Positions 1 to 11,666 of a stretch of 64,000 nt of DNA are shown here, piece by piece. Position 1 is the stretch's first letter; every line of letters begins with the position of its first letter. The stretch lies in contig CM077115.1 in NCBI GenBank assembly GCA_039619475.1, positions 402,414,557-402,478,556 of the forward strand. The letters are read 5' to 3'. The notes under the pieces are model-generated. The model was not told the DNA's origin and searched no databases. It saw nothing but the letters and a program-made list of their open reading frames with translations. This DNA comes from Icerya purchasi. Its lineage: Eukaryota > Arthropoda > Insecta > Hemiptera > Monophlebidae. The position numbers and the translations under genes are program-made.

Positions 1-536
1 AGAATATCAGATTTTACCTAGCAAATGTTCGGAAACCACGTAAAATTCGTATTCAATTTGGGCCGTTTGAGAGAATAGTTGACAGTGGGACACCGGTGAT
101 GGCGCTCAGCGGATGGCAGTCACACACGTTGTAACAAGGGTTTTTTCAGGAAAGGGTAGGTAGAACCAGAACAGAAATAAGATGTGATTGGAGGCCGGAG
201 GGGATATTCTTTAAAATATGTAGCTACATGAGACAACTGTATGACAAATCCGTAAGCGATTTAAAGCAGCATATTTCCTACGCGCCTAAGATAAAGAGGA
301 AGAAACCATGAATCAGTTGCTAACTTTAACTCAGCCATCATACGATCGAAGAGATATGCCTTAATTTTACAAATTGGTATAGTTGCTAACGGTATTTTGG
401 TGTGAACCGATTTAATTGATTTACAAGGGATACTCTTGTTGAGCGGAACTTTCGAGTTTCCTTAGATTGCGGCAGACGTAGGTCACAAAGGGGGAATTTT
501 CAAGCAGACCGATTATCGTTGGATCTTGGTAGGTAC

Positions 537-603
<67 letters not shown>

Positions 604-2912
604 AATCATTTACATCGGTTTGTTCATTTGAGCAGTTTAACTTTTGGTATGCTTACCGACGTTAAAAAGTGTTTCAATTTTTAAAAGTCGACTGACAATA
701 ATAACTTCGTGCTGAGAATTGCATTAGCGTCGTGAAAAGAATATTGAGCTAAAATCGTTCGTTTTTCATTTCGCGGATGCAAGGAACGAATGGTTCTCGC
801 AGAATATGAAAAGAATATACAGAAAGATCAAACAGGGCTGACAAAGGAAAGCTAACAGATAGAAAGTCTTCTGAGAGAGAATAAATAAAAACGATTTTTT
901 TTATGTGTTCGTGAAGTGAGAGGCGGCCGATGGAAAAATAGACCTAATAGAAAATGAAAGAAGTTTGCAGCGCAACTGTTTAAGGTGGGACTGTGATCGA
1001 GTTTAGAAGAAAATTTTGCGAGAAGTGATAAGGAAGTAAATGCGAGGAAAAGGTTTTCTACGAAGACCAGTTGGAGAGTTTTAATCTCTCGGAAATTAGT
1101 CGAAATGTTTTCAGACGATTCTCGACAATTGAAAGCGAAATTTTTCGAGCCAATAAATATTTGCCGATTAAACTTTCGAAAAATGCTCAGGACGCGGAGT
1201 AAGAAAAAAAAAGCAGCGCCTCGAGAATGAAAATGATAAGGAACTTGCTTCGAAAAAAAAGGTGAAAAGAACGGAAGTATAGAAAGCAGTTTAAAACCTT
1301 TTCAGAAAGACTCGGGGGAAAACGTGGAAATGGTTACCGGTTGCAGAAATCGGAGGAAGAATTGTTCAAGGGCGATCGGAATTCTGTGAGATGGTATGGG
1401 CTTAGAAAATACCGAGAGTTCAAAAAAAAGAAAAAGGAGGTGAAAAACATCAGAGTTCTTTGAGGACATAAATGTGCGAAGACATTTGCAAAAAGGCAAT
1501 ATGAGGAGAAAAAAATCATGCGTTTCAAACTTTTTGAATTCTGGTCAGCATTAAATCGGCTAAGGATCAGCAATCGAAACTTTTTATGAAATATCTGCTT
1601 TTTGATAAGGATCTTAATTAAATGAATGACGAGTTATTTTAATTAATAATAATAATACAATATTCAGCAGCATAAAATTGTTCATGTTGACAGATCAACT
1701 GAACAGAGAACGATGCCGATCCGGTTTGCGGTTGCAGAGCTTGTATTGCATCAACTCGTGACATACGATGCAACTATTTTCCATTGCTTCTGAGACAGAT
1801 TAATTTCGTTGTTTTGTTTTATTCCTCTTCACGGGACGTGTATAACACAGTTTTGATTACGAACCGAGTGTTACTCGTTTTAGGATGTCCTAAAGGAGAT
1901 AGAGGAAATCAGAAGGTGTGCGTGTAAAATGGAAACATAAAAAGAAACTGGCAAAAGTTACCGAGATAAATAAAATGATGGATGAGGACTAAAAAGTATT
2001 TTATGTTCTCTTATGATGAATCATCTTTCGATTAACAAGCCGCTGAATTATGTAGGCGCTAGAGAGAAAGCAAAGCAATTTGTCTGCTATCTCAGGATAA
2101 GGGCAACAATTTGTTACACGCAGATATTTTTCGATTTAATCATTTGAAAACGCATTTTTCTGATAAATTAGAACGCCGTTTCGCTCTTTACGCTGTCGCT
2201 GAAAGCACTGAAAAGTGGATCATCAAACGTCAGTTATAATACAACAGAACATCCTTCAAATTCCTTCATGTTTTTGTACACTTTGGAAAATTATCAAAAT
2301 TTGTTACACAGACTACCTCTCTATTCGCAGATGTACCATTTGAGCGTGATCATCGAAGAATGTGGCATGTCTTCGGAGAAAATAATTAGAAGTAAGAATG
2401 TATAGATAGTTGTTGAGGTGTGTGATTACGTAGTTCTCTTGAAATTCTACATTTTTCGGCAGAACTACGCACATTATTTAAGCAACGAGCTAATCAGTTT
2501 AAATTTAATGTCGCTTTAAAGGATGGGGCTGCGAAAAGTTTGCGGCACACTTTAGCACTGCAAGTGTTACAGAGAGTTTATACTAGTGCAATACCGATGC
2601 GATTCTATTTGACGATAGAAATGGGAATTTGTAGAGCCGACAAAGCAAACATATTACTTGTGTAGTAACGGGAATTTGCGAAAAAATAAATAAAAAACCG
2701 TCATCTCCGACCGAAGTCATTTGAAAGAATAGGAAAAGTTTTCATCCGAGAATGGCTTTACAAATTATTTTCTTCCATGCTGCCCACGTGAAGTTACCGT
2801 TATTTAATGGTCATGACGCTATTTACGCGCAAGGTATTATTAAAAAGGGAAAAGTTTTTTTACTTTTACCGTACTTGAGATGTTACATACTTTCTCCTTC
2901 AGGTCCAAAATA
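1..2912. other. Non-coding stretch, no gene recognised
   Basis: I see no recognisable protein, RNA gene or mobile element here. The plus strand from about 700 to 1560 is purine-rich, with many short A/G runs, so the minus-strand reading frames there are low-complexity (Ser/Phe/Leu-rich) and not credible genes. The only clear structure is the (GA)n tract listed separately. Confidence 0.6.
539..601. repeat. (GA)n microsatellite, about 31 units
   Basis: An uninterrupted GA dinucleotide run of about 63 bp. The minus-strand frame across it translates to a Ser-Leu repeat and is an artefact of the microsatellite. Confidence 0.97.
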
Positions 2913-3469
2913 TTAACACTAGAGTCTAGAAGCACGGGAACTTTTTACTACCTATAAGGACGGAATGGGTCAAAATGACCCATGCCGTATTTATGTTCAG
3001 CTACTGCTGTAATTTAAATCAGAAATTATGAAATAACAGAAAAAAATCATTAATTGTTACTGAAATTGTATGTTTATTCATATTTAAATATTTGTTAAGC
3101 TAATATTTACAAATGATAAATATATATATATATATACATATATGTGTGTGTGTGTACATATTTATATTATAACAAAATATTGGATAATTAATGCTTCATT
3201 GCAATGTAACATAAATATTTCAAAAACTGAAAATTCCAAATAAAAAAATAATCTTTAGCACATTATTACAAACAGCTAACACACACACACACACACAACG
3301 CGAGAGCGAGAAAATTTACATTGTTGAACTATTTTATATCTATTTCAAAAATATATTTTTATAAATTATTTCTGAATTAAATTTTAGATTAGTAAATATA
3401 TTTTTATGACACACACTCGCGCGCGTACGCACATATATATTTATACATTATAATTATAATCTATTTATT

Positions 3470-5481
3470 TATTATCCCGACCTCTCGACATCCAGTACAA
3501 ATGTTGTACTTTTTCTTGGTACATTTTCCACAAGTACACTTTTTACAGACAAAACAGATATTCGATGACACTTATTTTTGCATTCTGCTGCAACTTGGCA
3601 ATGTTTCCTCTTTTTCTTTGATTCCCGACATGCCTCTCTATCACTGTTTTCCGTTACAGCGTCATCAGTAGTTATTTTTGCTATTAGTTTCTTCTACTTC
3701 TATATTTATTCCAATTATTTCTATTTAGGGGACCCGTGTATTTAGTGTTGCTATAACTAATATTGGAAGATACCATGGACTAGAAAAATGAAAAATGCGG
3801 AAGTATTACAATTGATGAAGACGAATCTGATATTAATGGATATAATTAAAAAACGCCAAATTAATTTCTTTGGACATTTCATGAGAGGATCAACATATCA
3901 CCTTCTGAACACAATTATGATGGGAGCCGTAGAGGGGAGGAGAGGACGAGGGGAAGAAGAAGGATTTCTTGGCTCCAAAATATTAAGCAATGGACTGGAG
4001 TTACAAAAGTAGAAGAATTGTTCCAGATTGCAAGAAATCGAGACTCATTTCGTCATATGGTTGAATCCATGAAAAGTGGTTAAGCTATACCCGAATCGGG
4101 TTGCACGAAGAAGAAGAATAACTAATATGTTATAGAAAACACGCATCGGCCAACGACGTGTTCCGACATGAACGGAATATTTACGTAGCATTCCATCTAG
4201 GATATCAACGGCAAATTTCAATTTATTATAAAACGCTATACTGTTTCCGGGTTTTTTCTTTTCATCGTGATCAATGAGGACACTGTTGTGCATAGTATTC
4301 AAAATTAGTACATTTTTATTTTTCTTACACTGATCATCGGTGAGGAGTGTTCATTCATCATTACTTTTGTTGAATACAATTGCCGTTTTTTATTTATTCT
4401 GCAGTACGGAGGTGCATCCCTCCTATTCTTTCTAATAGTTCCTACGAAACTTGTTCCCTTCATCTTCAGTTTTTCTGCTACAGAAACTGAAGAAAGAAAA
4501 ATTATCGCACGTAACACGGAGTTCCTTGTTGTAATAAGGTTCCATAAGAACTCTACATACTCTGATATTGATTGGCTTATTGGTTTCCATTTACCTTTCC
4601 GAAGACACGGGTTCAAACAATATTTACTTTTTGAATCGACTAACATCCAATACTTTATGCTAAATTTATCAGGCTTATTTGCGAAATATATATTGCTAAA
4701 ATTTACATCTACACTTAGTAGGATATAGCTGCTCATCGCACGTCACATTTTCAATTGAATGATGACATTTTTGCGAATTAGCCATAAATTTGTTTCATAT
4801 CTCAGATGCGCGGATAAATTTATTTTCACGTATTTTTGTGCTCCTCTCTGACCGAATATCGCAACGGCGATATTTCATTATTTGTAGCATACGATCACGT
4901 GACATAGACTGCTGAAAACTGTTAACGTCCTATTTATTCGACCGGCAACTTTTTAGTGGCATATCACGAAGACCGAGACAACCTCTTGCGTTCATTAGTG
5001 CAATAAGAAGCAAAAAAGTATTTTTTGCTTGTGACCCAACCTGGGTTTTCGGCCTGTGCTTTTTGTTTGTACACGTTACAACGATATTCAAAAATTCGCC
5101 TGTTATTAGCAAATGACGTTAACTAAATGCAGAACCTTCAAGATTGTTAGGTAACGCAAATGGGGTGGGGTCAGGAGCAGTTGGTAATATTATATGCGGA
5201 ACACTAATGTACGTTCGATGAGTCTATAACTTTCCACTTATTTCCATCTTTCACAAATTCCCGAGTTTCTTGTTCGTTATCACGTTCATAAACAATACTT
5301 TCAGAAGAATCTTCTTCTAAATCCGATGGCGATGTTATGGTGTGTGATCTCCGTTATCAGGTGTATTATTCACACTCTGATGTAGCTCACAATCATTTCC
5401 AAAATCGTTATCGCTTCCGGATGATTCGGAATTTATATTTTGCAATTCGCGCAATATTTTCTCGGTACTAAGTTTAGCCAT
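3470..5481 (-). pseudogene. piggyBac transposase pseudogene
   Basis: The start ATG at 5481-5479 begins an acidic N-terminus (MAKLSTEKILRELQN...), as is usual for the family. Down the minus strand come, in several frames and with in-frame stops: the helical region around QSMSRDRMLQIMKY (about 4920-4880); the start of the DDE core around NVTCDEQLYPTKCR (about 4755-4715); the ANKPDKFSIKYWMLVD block (about 4690-4640); the VGTIRKNRRDAPP block (about 4445-4405); KKKPGNSIAFYNKLK and VGTRRWPMRVFYNI (4260-4140); and a cysteine-rich C-terminal domain with NICFVCKKCTCGKC (about 3570-3520). Frameshifts near 5340 and 3580, stops around 4925 and 4790, and the LINE insertion at 4118 make it non-functional. 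Length without the LINE is about 550 codons, close to full size. The family acts in the nucleus, cutting and joining at TTAA. Confidence 0.88.
3764..4117 (+). mobile_element. 5'-truncated RTE-type LINE 3' end nested in piggyBac
   Basis: The frame 3788-4012 encodes KKRQINFFGHFMRG and VEGRRGRGEEEGF, then after a frameshift SWLQNIKQWTGVTKVEEL, which is the C-terminal tail of RTE-like reverse transcriptase polyproteins of arthropods. The element ends in a (GAA)n tail at about 4107-4117. An identical 11-bp target duplication, ATAACTAATAT, flanks it at 3753-3763 and 4118-4128. Removing the insert rejoins the piggyBac frame VFYNILVIATLNT, so the LINE landed inside the transposase gene after piggyBac had settled here. 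Confidence 0.88.
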
Positions 5482-5859
5482 TATAGCGCACAAAAACCGT
5501 GTGTACACAGCGCATAATAGAGTTAACGAACGAATAAGTCATTTTGACCCGTATCCGTCCTTGTAGGTAGTTAATTTTTAATAGCCGCGTTGTTGACATG
5601 CCATGTATTTTTTCACATGGTTCTCACAGAAGACCTGACTTTAAGAAAATTCAACGGAAATCACTTCAACGTACCGTGTAGAACAAAAGTAATAAACAAA
5701 GACATAGACGTCATGGGTCATTTTGATCCGTGCCGTTTTTCTAGTGTTAATGAAGCGTTCTAATTTTTACGTTTATCCTTGTTTATTTTCATTAATGTGA
5801 CTAAATCTGAGGCGATTCCATTTTCTCATAGGTACCACCCATTGATACCCCTAAGAAAG

Positions 5860-6365
5860 TGCACCTACAAGGTACATCGATGTTCCTTGATCTCATCAAC
5901 TACCTCGACGTGATATTGGACAAAACGCTAAACTTTCATAAACATATCGATCACGCTATCGTTAAAATTAATCGCGCTATCTGCGCCATTTAGTTCCATC
6001 GTAAATTGTTTTTAAATATTCATAACAAATTAATTCTACATGAAGCACTTACTAGGCCAATCTTAACCTACGCATCTCGCCTATGTGATCCTCAATTTCT
6101 AACGCCTGTTATAAATAACTACAGCTTATACAAAACAGATGTCTCCGGCACTTATTAAACGCATCCCACTACATCAGGATTCCAATGATGCATAATGTCC
6201 TCAAGTTACCATATCTTCGTAATTATGTAATTTCTTTGGCAAAGAAATTTTGTGAAAATTGCTTGAGTCAGAGCAATCTTCTTATTAATCATATGGGGGA
6301 AATTACAATTCCAGGAAGCTATAATTTACGTACTCAAAATATAAGCCCAGATGGTTAAAACTTAA
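5860..6365 (+). pseudogene. jockey-like LINE reverse transcriptase remnant (C-terminal part)
   Basis: The plus-strand frame reads YLDVILDKTLNFHKHIDHAI, then NKLILHEALTRPILTYASRL, and after a frameshift QNRCLRHLLNASHY, RIPMMHNVLKLPYL and ISPDG. This order (thumb-region YLGV-LD-L-W--HI, then RPILTYA, then the Q-KCLR segment) is the end of reverse transcriptase in jockey-clade non-LTR elements. Stops at about 5990 and 6155 and at least one frameshift show decay. No endonuclease or catalytic FADD motif is present upstream, so the copy is truncated. It begins about 110 bp after the right end of piggyBac. Confidence 0.75.
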
Positions 6366-6369
6366 TCTC

Positions 6370-7485
6370 CTGTAATCTTTATAAACTATCTTCTTCTTCT
6401 TTTGAGCGCAATCTTATTCCTCATTTGTAGTATCTGTATCCTTATTCGTTAAACTAATTTAGGTGTTGGTAAAAGCGTTTACAGTTTCGAATAATTTGCA
6501 GGCATCTTTTTTATTTACTTTTTTTTCCTATTTTCCTCTTCGTTTTGTATTTAACTGTCGAGTTTTCGACGCTGCGAGAAAAAATTAATAACGTACATGA
6601 ACGTAGATGACGATGAGGGGAAGAATCCCCCGATAAACATAAGTGAAACAAGTAGTACGGGTCACCGAGGTAAGCAATTTTACAACTGATACTAACTACA
6701 GAGACACTGAAATCAGTATACCCCACATACGGTTCAGTTAAGTAAGTTTGAAAAATCTACAAGACGCTATAACAATAATGATAGTAACGGGGTAATCTCG
6801 ATAAGACGCCGGTAATAACAGTTGTAGTAGTTATCGTAATAATGTCTATAATAATAATATTACATCGGACATCTCGGTACTTCTTAGAGAATCTCGTTAT
6901 CATTTTTCTTATTTCTATTCTACAGAGGTACAAATTCAATTCGAGGTAATAATGATTTTAAAGTTTTCATTAAAAACGATTGACAACCCAAATCAATCAG
7001 GCTTGCTATTAAAAATCACAGAAATATTAAAAAGAAATAATATATGGAAAGATATTAACGAGAAATTAAGGAAGTGATCCGGGGAATAGAGTGATTATTT
7101 ATTTGCCATTACCACATTCTGCCATCAATTTAATCTCTTGCCACTGCTTTGAAACGAACTGTTACAGAGCCTATATATTATTCCAGCGCATCTGGTTTCA
7201 CGATTTGGTATCATCATCAAGGGAGTCGATATTAAGTATTCCGAGGACCAAATTATTGAACTGACTCCTATCCGTTTGTAGTTAATAAATTAAAGATTAA
7301 TACTAACACCATCAAAAACTAGAATTTGCATCAATTGCCTGGAAATATATTGCGAACTCTGCTTTTCTAAGTATCGTGAAATAATTACAGCCCGATTACC
7401 GATCTTTATCGATGAAGTGCTAAGTTCCACGGATTTAATGAAGATTTTTTTAATAGCACGGTTTATTATAATCACCGAGCAGAAA
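6370..7485. other. Non-coding stretch, nothing recognised
   Basis: Short minus-strand frames exist (for example 6511-6726), but none resembles a known family. There are clusters of TAA/TAG/TTA trinucleotides around 6770-6870. Confidence 0.5.
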
Positions 7486-7489
7486 TTTA

Positions 7490-8376
7490 GATAGCCTCCG
7501 GAGGCTTCGTACGGCTGAACTTTTTACTATTGAGAAAGCATTAGAGTTTGTAGAAAATGCGTTGCAGTCCAAGGGGGAATTTGTAGTATTCTCGAATAGC
7601 CTTAGTTCTCTCCTGGCCGCTTCAGAGTAGTAACCCCAAGTATAGTTACCGTTCATTTATGAATTTTGAATAAAGTATTTTAATATTTCAGAACTCGCAG
7701 GAGTCATTAAGTTTTGCTGAATTTCAGACCACACTACTGTGGGGTATTACTTGATGGCAGAGTCGATTTAATTGCTAAGGAAGTAGTCAAGTCAGGTGTT
7801 TCCATCCATCCCATCCTTCGACCTTCTAGATAAAGCTAAAAGAGATAATAATAATACGGATTGGGTGAGTTATACATGCAATGACCGCTGGTAAAAATAT
7901 TTTTTCATATTGTCCAACCATCTCTTCCGTTCATGCCTTGGTTTTATCACATTCGTGTTTCAATAGCGTGACACGTGTTGTGTCCAGACTGTGTTCCGGC
8001 TATTGCCGAATTTATAAACTTTTCTAATACAGGGCATTGCGTAGATTGCGATACTTATTGTCCAGTAAATTTTAGAGAACATATTAACCAATTTTTATTT
8101 AACAACGACCAATTTGATAACAAGAGACTTGTGTTTTCAAAGACCTTAGTACGTCGTACGACATCTATCCTCCACTGCCTATTTTTTATCTTTTTTATTT
8201 TATTTAATTTATTTTTCCTCATTCATTGGAGTATATTATTTTAATAATGTAGGCGGTTAGTTTTATTTTATTACATTCTTTATTTATTTATTAATTACTT
8301 TTAAATTATTTGATTTTCATTTTATACTATAAAAATCTATAGTCTAGGCCAAAAAAAAAAAAAAAAAAAAAAAAAA
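7490..8376 (+). mobile_element. LINE 3' part with RNase H remnant and poly(A) tail
   Basis: At 7499-7630 the plus strand encodes RRLRTAELFTIEKALEFVE followed by EFVVFSNSLSSLLAA. This matches the RNase H pattern TAEL-AI--AL with -V-FSDSLSAL of RNase H-bearing non-LTR elements, with the catalytic SDS Asp changed to Asn. At about 7730-7800 a frame reads RVDLIAKEVVKSGVS, equivalent to the GNE-AD-LAKEA segment. A downstream frame (7975-8244) with PDCVPAIAEFINFSN resembles the C-terminal tail of such polyproteins. The unit ends in A26 at 8351-8376. The 5' boundary is not visible, and frameshifts and stops make it a relic. Confidence 0.7.
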
Positions 8377-8439
8377 GCCGCACGTTAAAGATACTATTAA
8401 TAAATGCGAGAACAGAGAAAAAGTTAGACTCGCAAATTA

Positions 8440-8481
8440 AGTCTCAACTCCCCGGGGTGGGTGAGGGGCGAAGCCCGCTAG
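8440..8481 (+). mobile_element. Helitron-like 3' terminus
   Basis: A GC-rich block contains the hairpin GGGC-GAA-GCCC (8466-8476) followed by GCTAG then T. This is the 3' end expected of Helitrons: a short hairpin just before CTRR, inserted before a T. I could not find the matching 5' TC terminus or any Rep/helicase coding sequence, so only the 3' end is called. Confidence 0.5.
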
Positions 8482-8492
8482 TATTTAATAAA

Positions 8493-9012
8493 ATAGTCTT
8501 GCCGTTTTCTGTCATTGGGATAAAAAAGAATAACCGCCTAAAAGAGAAATGATAAAAAGTCATTTAAACATCGCGAATGTTATACGAATAAGAAAGTAAA
8601 AGAGAATGAAACTTTTAACGATTTTAGTTTTTTAAACAACGCAACTTGCTAAACTAATAGCCGTAAATAATTTGTTGGATTTTTATTTTTATTATTTATT
8701 ATTTATTAACAAATTCTTTTTGATGTTCGGTATGCTGTTAAGATTTTCAATTTGAATTTATTCCCGGTTATATTTGAAATGTGTTTCCAGTTACCATGAA
8801 TGCGGAAGAAACTTTTTTTATTAAACCCTTTTAATTAGCTTGACCTTCTTGTTTCGGTGTATCCTTGCAAATCTTGGAACGATAGGTTCCTGAAAATAGC
8901 AAGGTCAATTTTTATTAAAAATTGGTGCTACTAGATAACTGGAGGAGTTTGCGAAAAAATATTTCAGAAAAAAGTAACTTTAGATCATTTTCTTACAGAT
9001 ATATGTATACAT
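8493..9012. other. Non-coding stretch, nothing recognised
   Basis: AT-rich, with no gene or element I can support. It leads into a (CT)n and (TA)n microsatellite at about 9012-9041 that borders the next repeat. Confidence 0.5.
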
Positions 9013-9040
9013 CTCTCTCTCTCTCTCTATATATATATAT

Positions 9041-9512
9041 TAATTACAACGTAATTCTTAGGCTATCCCTCATTCGAAAAAATGTCTCAAAAAAATGTCC
9101 CAATTTTATGTAACGCTAAATGTCCCAAAAAAGTGTCCCAATTTTATGTAACGCTAAATGTCCCAAAAAAATGTCCCAATTTTATGTAACGTTTGTTATA
9201 TTTTGTAGGATTTTTGTTATTGTTATTTAAAAAATGTCACAATTTTATGTAACGAAATATGTAACAATAAATGTAACGAAAAAATGTCTTAATTTTATAT
9301 AACGGAAGTTAAATGTTAGAATAGGATGTTTGTGGTTATGTTATTTTTTGTGTGTGTTGATGCCAGTAAGAATTACGTTGTAAATTTTGATCATTTTATA
9401 CAAAGTATAGAAGAGAAAGAGACAGAAATGTAAGCAAGAGGGGTCAAGGGGCACAGCGCCTTGTGAGGCCAAAATGGCCGAGTTTATGTATATATATATA
9501 TATATATATATA
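9041..9512 (+). mobile_element. Short hairpin element family, copy A (longest)
   Basis: It starts with TTAATTACAACGTAATTC just after a (TA)n tract. It then contains tandem units of TGTCCCAATTTTATGTAACG at about 9095-9190. Near 9370 it carries the inverted counterpart AAGAATTACGTTGTAAAT. It ends with a purine-rich GAAGAGAAAGAGACAGAAAT, a GGGGCACAGCGCCTT imperfect hairpin, GGCCAAAATGGCC and a (TA)n tract. Five more copies occur in this window. Subterminal inverted repeats plus 3' hairpins and an AT-microsatellite border resemble Helentron-associated (HINE/DINE-1-like) elements. There is no coding capacity. Confidence 0.85.
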
Positions 9513-9679
9513 CATATGTAGGGTTTTAGGTTGGAAAAAACTGATAAAAGAGTACAAATAAAAATCCAAATAATTTGAATACAAACCGAAATAATACATA
9601 TAAAGGAAAAAAATAATTTTTTTAAATATGAAAGTTATAGCGCATATTTCGAAAATCAGAAAAAATCTTTTACACTTAC

Positions 9680-9913
9680 AGAAGATTCAATAGGATTAAA
9701 TGGACGGAAAAAGTCATGAATGAGGAGGTACTGAAGAGGATAGGGCTGGAAAATAGGATTCTGCTGACCGCAATTAATGATTGTAAGCGGCTATTCATCC
9801 ACAATAAAATGACGAATGATGATCTGTTCTCGTTGGTAGCAAACGGAAAGATTCCGGGCAAAAGGTCAAGAGGAAGATGAAGACTCGCAATGCTAGATCG
9901 AATCACAGAATAG
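9680..9913 (+). mobile_element. LINE 3' coding tail (RTE-like)
   Basis: The plus frame reads RIKWTEKVMNEEVLKRIG, then KRLFIHNKMTNDDLFSLVA and GKIPGKRSRGR, a stop, RLAMLDRITE and a stop. The order W-DKVTNEEVL-R, (W)IGH--R-D-L, G-KRGRGR-R and MLD-I is the conserved polyprotein end of arthropod RTE-type LINEs. The in-frame stop and the missing upstream domains mark it as a 5'-truncated dead copy. A short AT-rich tail follows, with no clear target duplication. Confidence 0.7.
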
Positions 9914-10138
9914 TAGCTACTATGTATTATATTGTATATTATAAATTAAGTCCACCTTAGTGGAAATAAGATGTATATATTGTCGATTGCAACCTCCCGC
10001 AAGGGAGACGCATACAAAATACAATACAATACCACAAATATAACTAAAAATTGTAAAATAAAATAATATAGATGGATTTGAAGAAGTCATGTTGTTTATT
10101 AATACAATAAAAGTAAGGAAAATGATTTTTTCCGGTCC

Positions 10139-10396
10139 GTGAAAATTAGATATTTTTCTCATTTATATTGCATTAACAATTTTCTTATTTTAAGTGGGTA
10201 CGCCTGTATTATGGCACATTTAAGTTACGAAGTCTCTCTTATTATATCAACAATAGTCAAAAGAGCAAGTAAAATAATTGATGCGTTGGGTTTGACTCGA
10301 GCCGCTTTATTAATGACTGTATCATTCTTAGCCGGGAGTACGTTACATTTTTTGTCCAATGTTCTGTTAATAATTATGTTACTTTACATAAGTTAA
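10139..10396 (+). other. Unrecognised 85-codon open frame, hydrophobic
   Basis: An open frame with two hydrophobic stretches (roughly residues 10-40 and 55-85) and no family resemblance. It is flanked by repeats and the DNA is AT-rich, so chance is a fair explanation. I do not assign a function. Confidence 0.15.
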
Positions 10397-10574
10397 CAAA
10401 GATTGAAGCTGCGTTGTACAATCGCTAAGATTCTTTTTTAATAAAAAAAACGTGAAGAAGATGTAGATAATTAAAAATTGACAAAACTATCGCTTTCAGA
10501 AACTGTTCAAAGTCAAGGGAAACCTTCGGCGATGGAGCATCTCATTCAGACAGGACCGACCTGAGGAGAAACAA

Positions 10575-10880
10575 TTTTTTTTTTTTTTTTTTTTTTGGGC
10601 ATGTCAACAGTGGAACGTAAACGCAAAGAATTGTACATTATATGAGAAAAAAAAATTAGAAATTAAGGAGATAAACAAGGCCAACAAAGGAACTATATTG
10701 AGAGAGGGGAATACAAAAATGGAGCGGACACTATATAATGAGTAGGAAGGCCAAGGCGCAGAAGATTAGAATACAGAGTAGCACGTTCGGAGGAAATAAA
10801 GAGGCATTCGAACAAGACGTGATTCGCATCGCAGGTAAACAACACTAGCTCGCCTGCGCATAGGCCACTGCCGCCACACA
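10575..10880 (-). mobile_element. LINE 3' fragment with poly(A), minus strand
   Basis: The minus frame contains NHVLFECLFISSERATLYSN followed by LLRLGLPTHYIVS, matching the zinc-knuckle tail (C-CG...DT--HVLF-CP) found after reverse transcriptase in several non-LTR clades. Its 3' end is a T22 run on the plus strand at 10575-10596, i.e. a poly(A) tail. It lies head to head with the next LINE fragment. It is 5'-truncated, with no reverse transcriptase catalytic motif left. Confidence 0.6.
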
Positions 10881-10890
10881 CATAGACACC

Positions 10891-11290
10891 TGTTTCAAAA
10901 ACTACCGCAACCGACATGTGAAATTTCTGGAGTGCCGGTTACGGTGGAACATCTCCAAATTTCGGCAAGAGAGAGCCGCCTACTTCAAGGAGAATGCTGG
11001 TCTTGCCGAAATTCTGGCGGGCAATAAAAAGGCCTGCGGAAACATCTTCAAATTTTTGAAGCTCACCCGACTTTTTCCTTTTATATAGTTTATTATTCAG
11101 CAGCGCTTACCTCCTTTCTTTTCCTTTCCTTTCCTTGCTTTTCCTTTCTTTCTTTTTTCTCTTTCTATTGTTTATTTTGATATCCTTTTTTGTTCTTTTT
11201 TATTTATTAATTCATACTCGTAAGATGTAACTTCTCGGCGTCGCAAATGGCCTTAGCCGCCGAGCGACTTTAAATAAATAAATTATTATT
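10891..11290 (+). mobile_element. LINE 3' fragment, plus strand
   Basis: A continuous frame to a TAG at 11086-11088 includes FKNYRNRHVKFLECRLRWNI, RQERAAYFKENAGLAEILAG and KACGNIFKFLKLTRLFPFI. It is followed by a T/C-rich 3' region and then GGCGTCGCAAATGGCC, a second GCCGCCGAGCGAC block and (TAAA)n. A GC-rich 3' UTR ending in a TAAATAAA tail is common in jockey/R1-type insect LINEs. The clade assignment is my inference from layout; I do not see catalytic domains. Confidence 0.5.
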
Positions 11291-11403
11291 GATTAAAAAT
11301 GATTTTTCAAAAAAAATTTTAAATGAAAAGAAATGGCTAAACAAGAAGGGGCCTCTGTACCTGTTCTCTTGTATTGCCCGAAGGACTGAGTTTATATATG
11401 TAT

Positions 11404-11666
11404 ATAAACTCGGCCATTTTGGCCTCGCAAGGGGCTGTGCCCCTTGACCCCTCTTGCTTACCTTTTTGTCTCTTTCTCTTCTATACTTTGTATAAAATGA
11501 TCAAAATTTACAACGTAATTCTAAATCGGTCCATATGAATATAAAACATAATCACAAAAATCCTATAAAATATAACAAACGTTACATAAAATTGGGACAT
11601 ATTTTGCGTTACATAAAATTATTAGACAGATATACGACACAAATATTAATAACGGAAATTAATTAA
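11404..11666 (-). mobile_element. Short hairpin element family, copy B
   Basis: Reading on the minus strand, the copy ends in ACTCGGCCATTTTGGCC and CAAGGGGCTGTGCCCCTTG, an 8-bp perfect-stem hairpin. The purine-rich GACAGAAAT-type block and the TTACAACGTAATTC inverted motif follow at about 11508-11525. The distal part with GTTACATAAAATTGGGACAT is shared with copy C. Its outer border is a 24-bp palindrome centred at about 11400. The 5' end is degraded. Confidence 0.85.

Larger units (their letters stand above)
2917..5746 (-). mobile_element. piggyBac-family DNA transposon, defective, with both ends
   Basis: The element is bounded by the piggyBac target TTAA at 2913-2916 and 5747-5750. Its termini are short inverted repeats: CACTAGA on the left and TCTAGTG on the right. 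Longer subterminal inverted repeats lie inside: the left block around 2950-2985 (ending in GGGTCAAAATGACCC) is mirrored by blocks at about 5538-5575 and 5711-5735. The minus strand carries a transposase gene broken by stops and frameshifts. A 354-bp LINE is nested inside at 3764-4117. Without that insertion the element would be about 2.5 kb, normal for the family. Both ends and target duplications are present, so it inserted by normal cut-and-paste transposition and then decayed in place. Confidence 0.9.
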
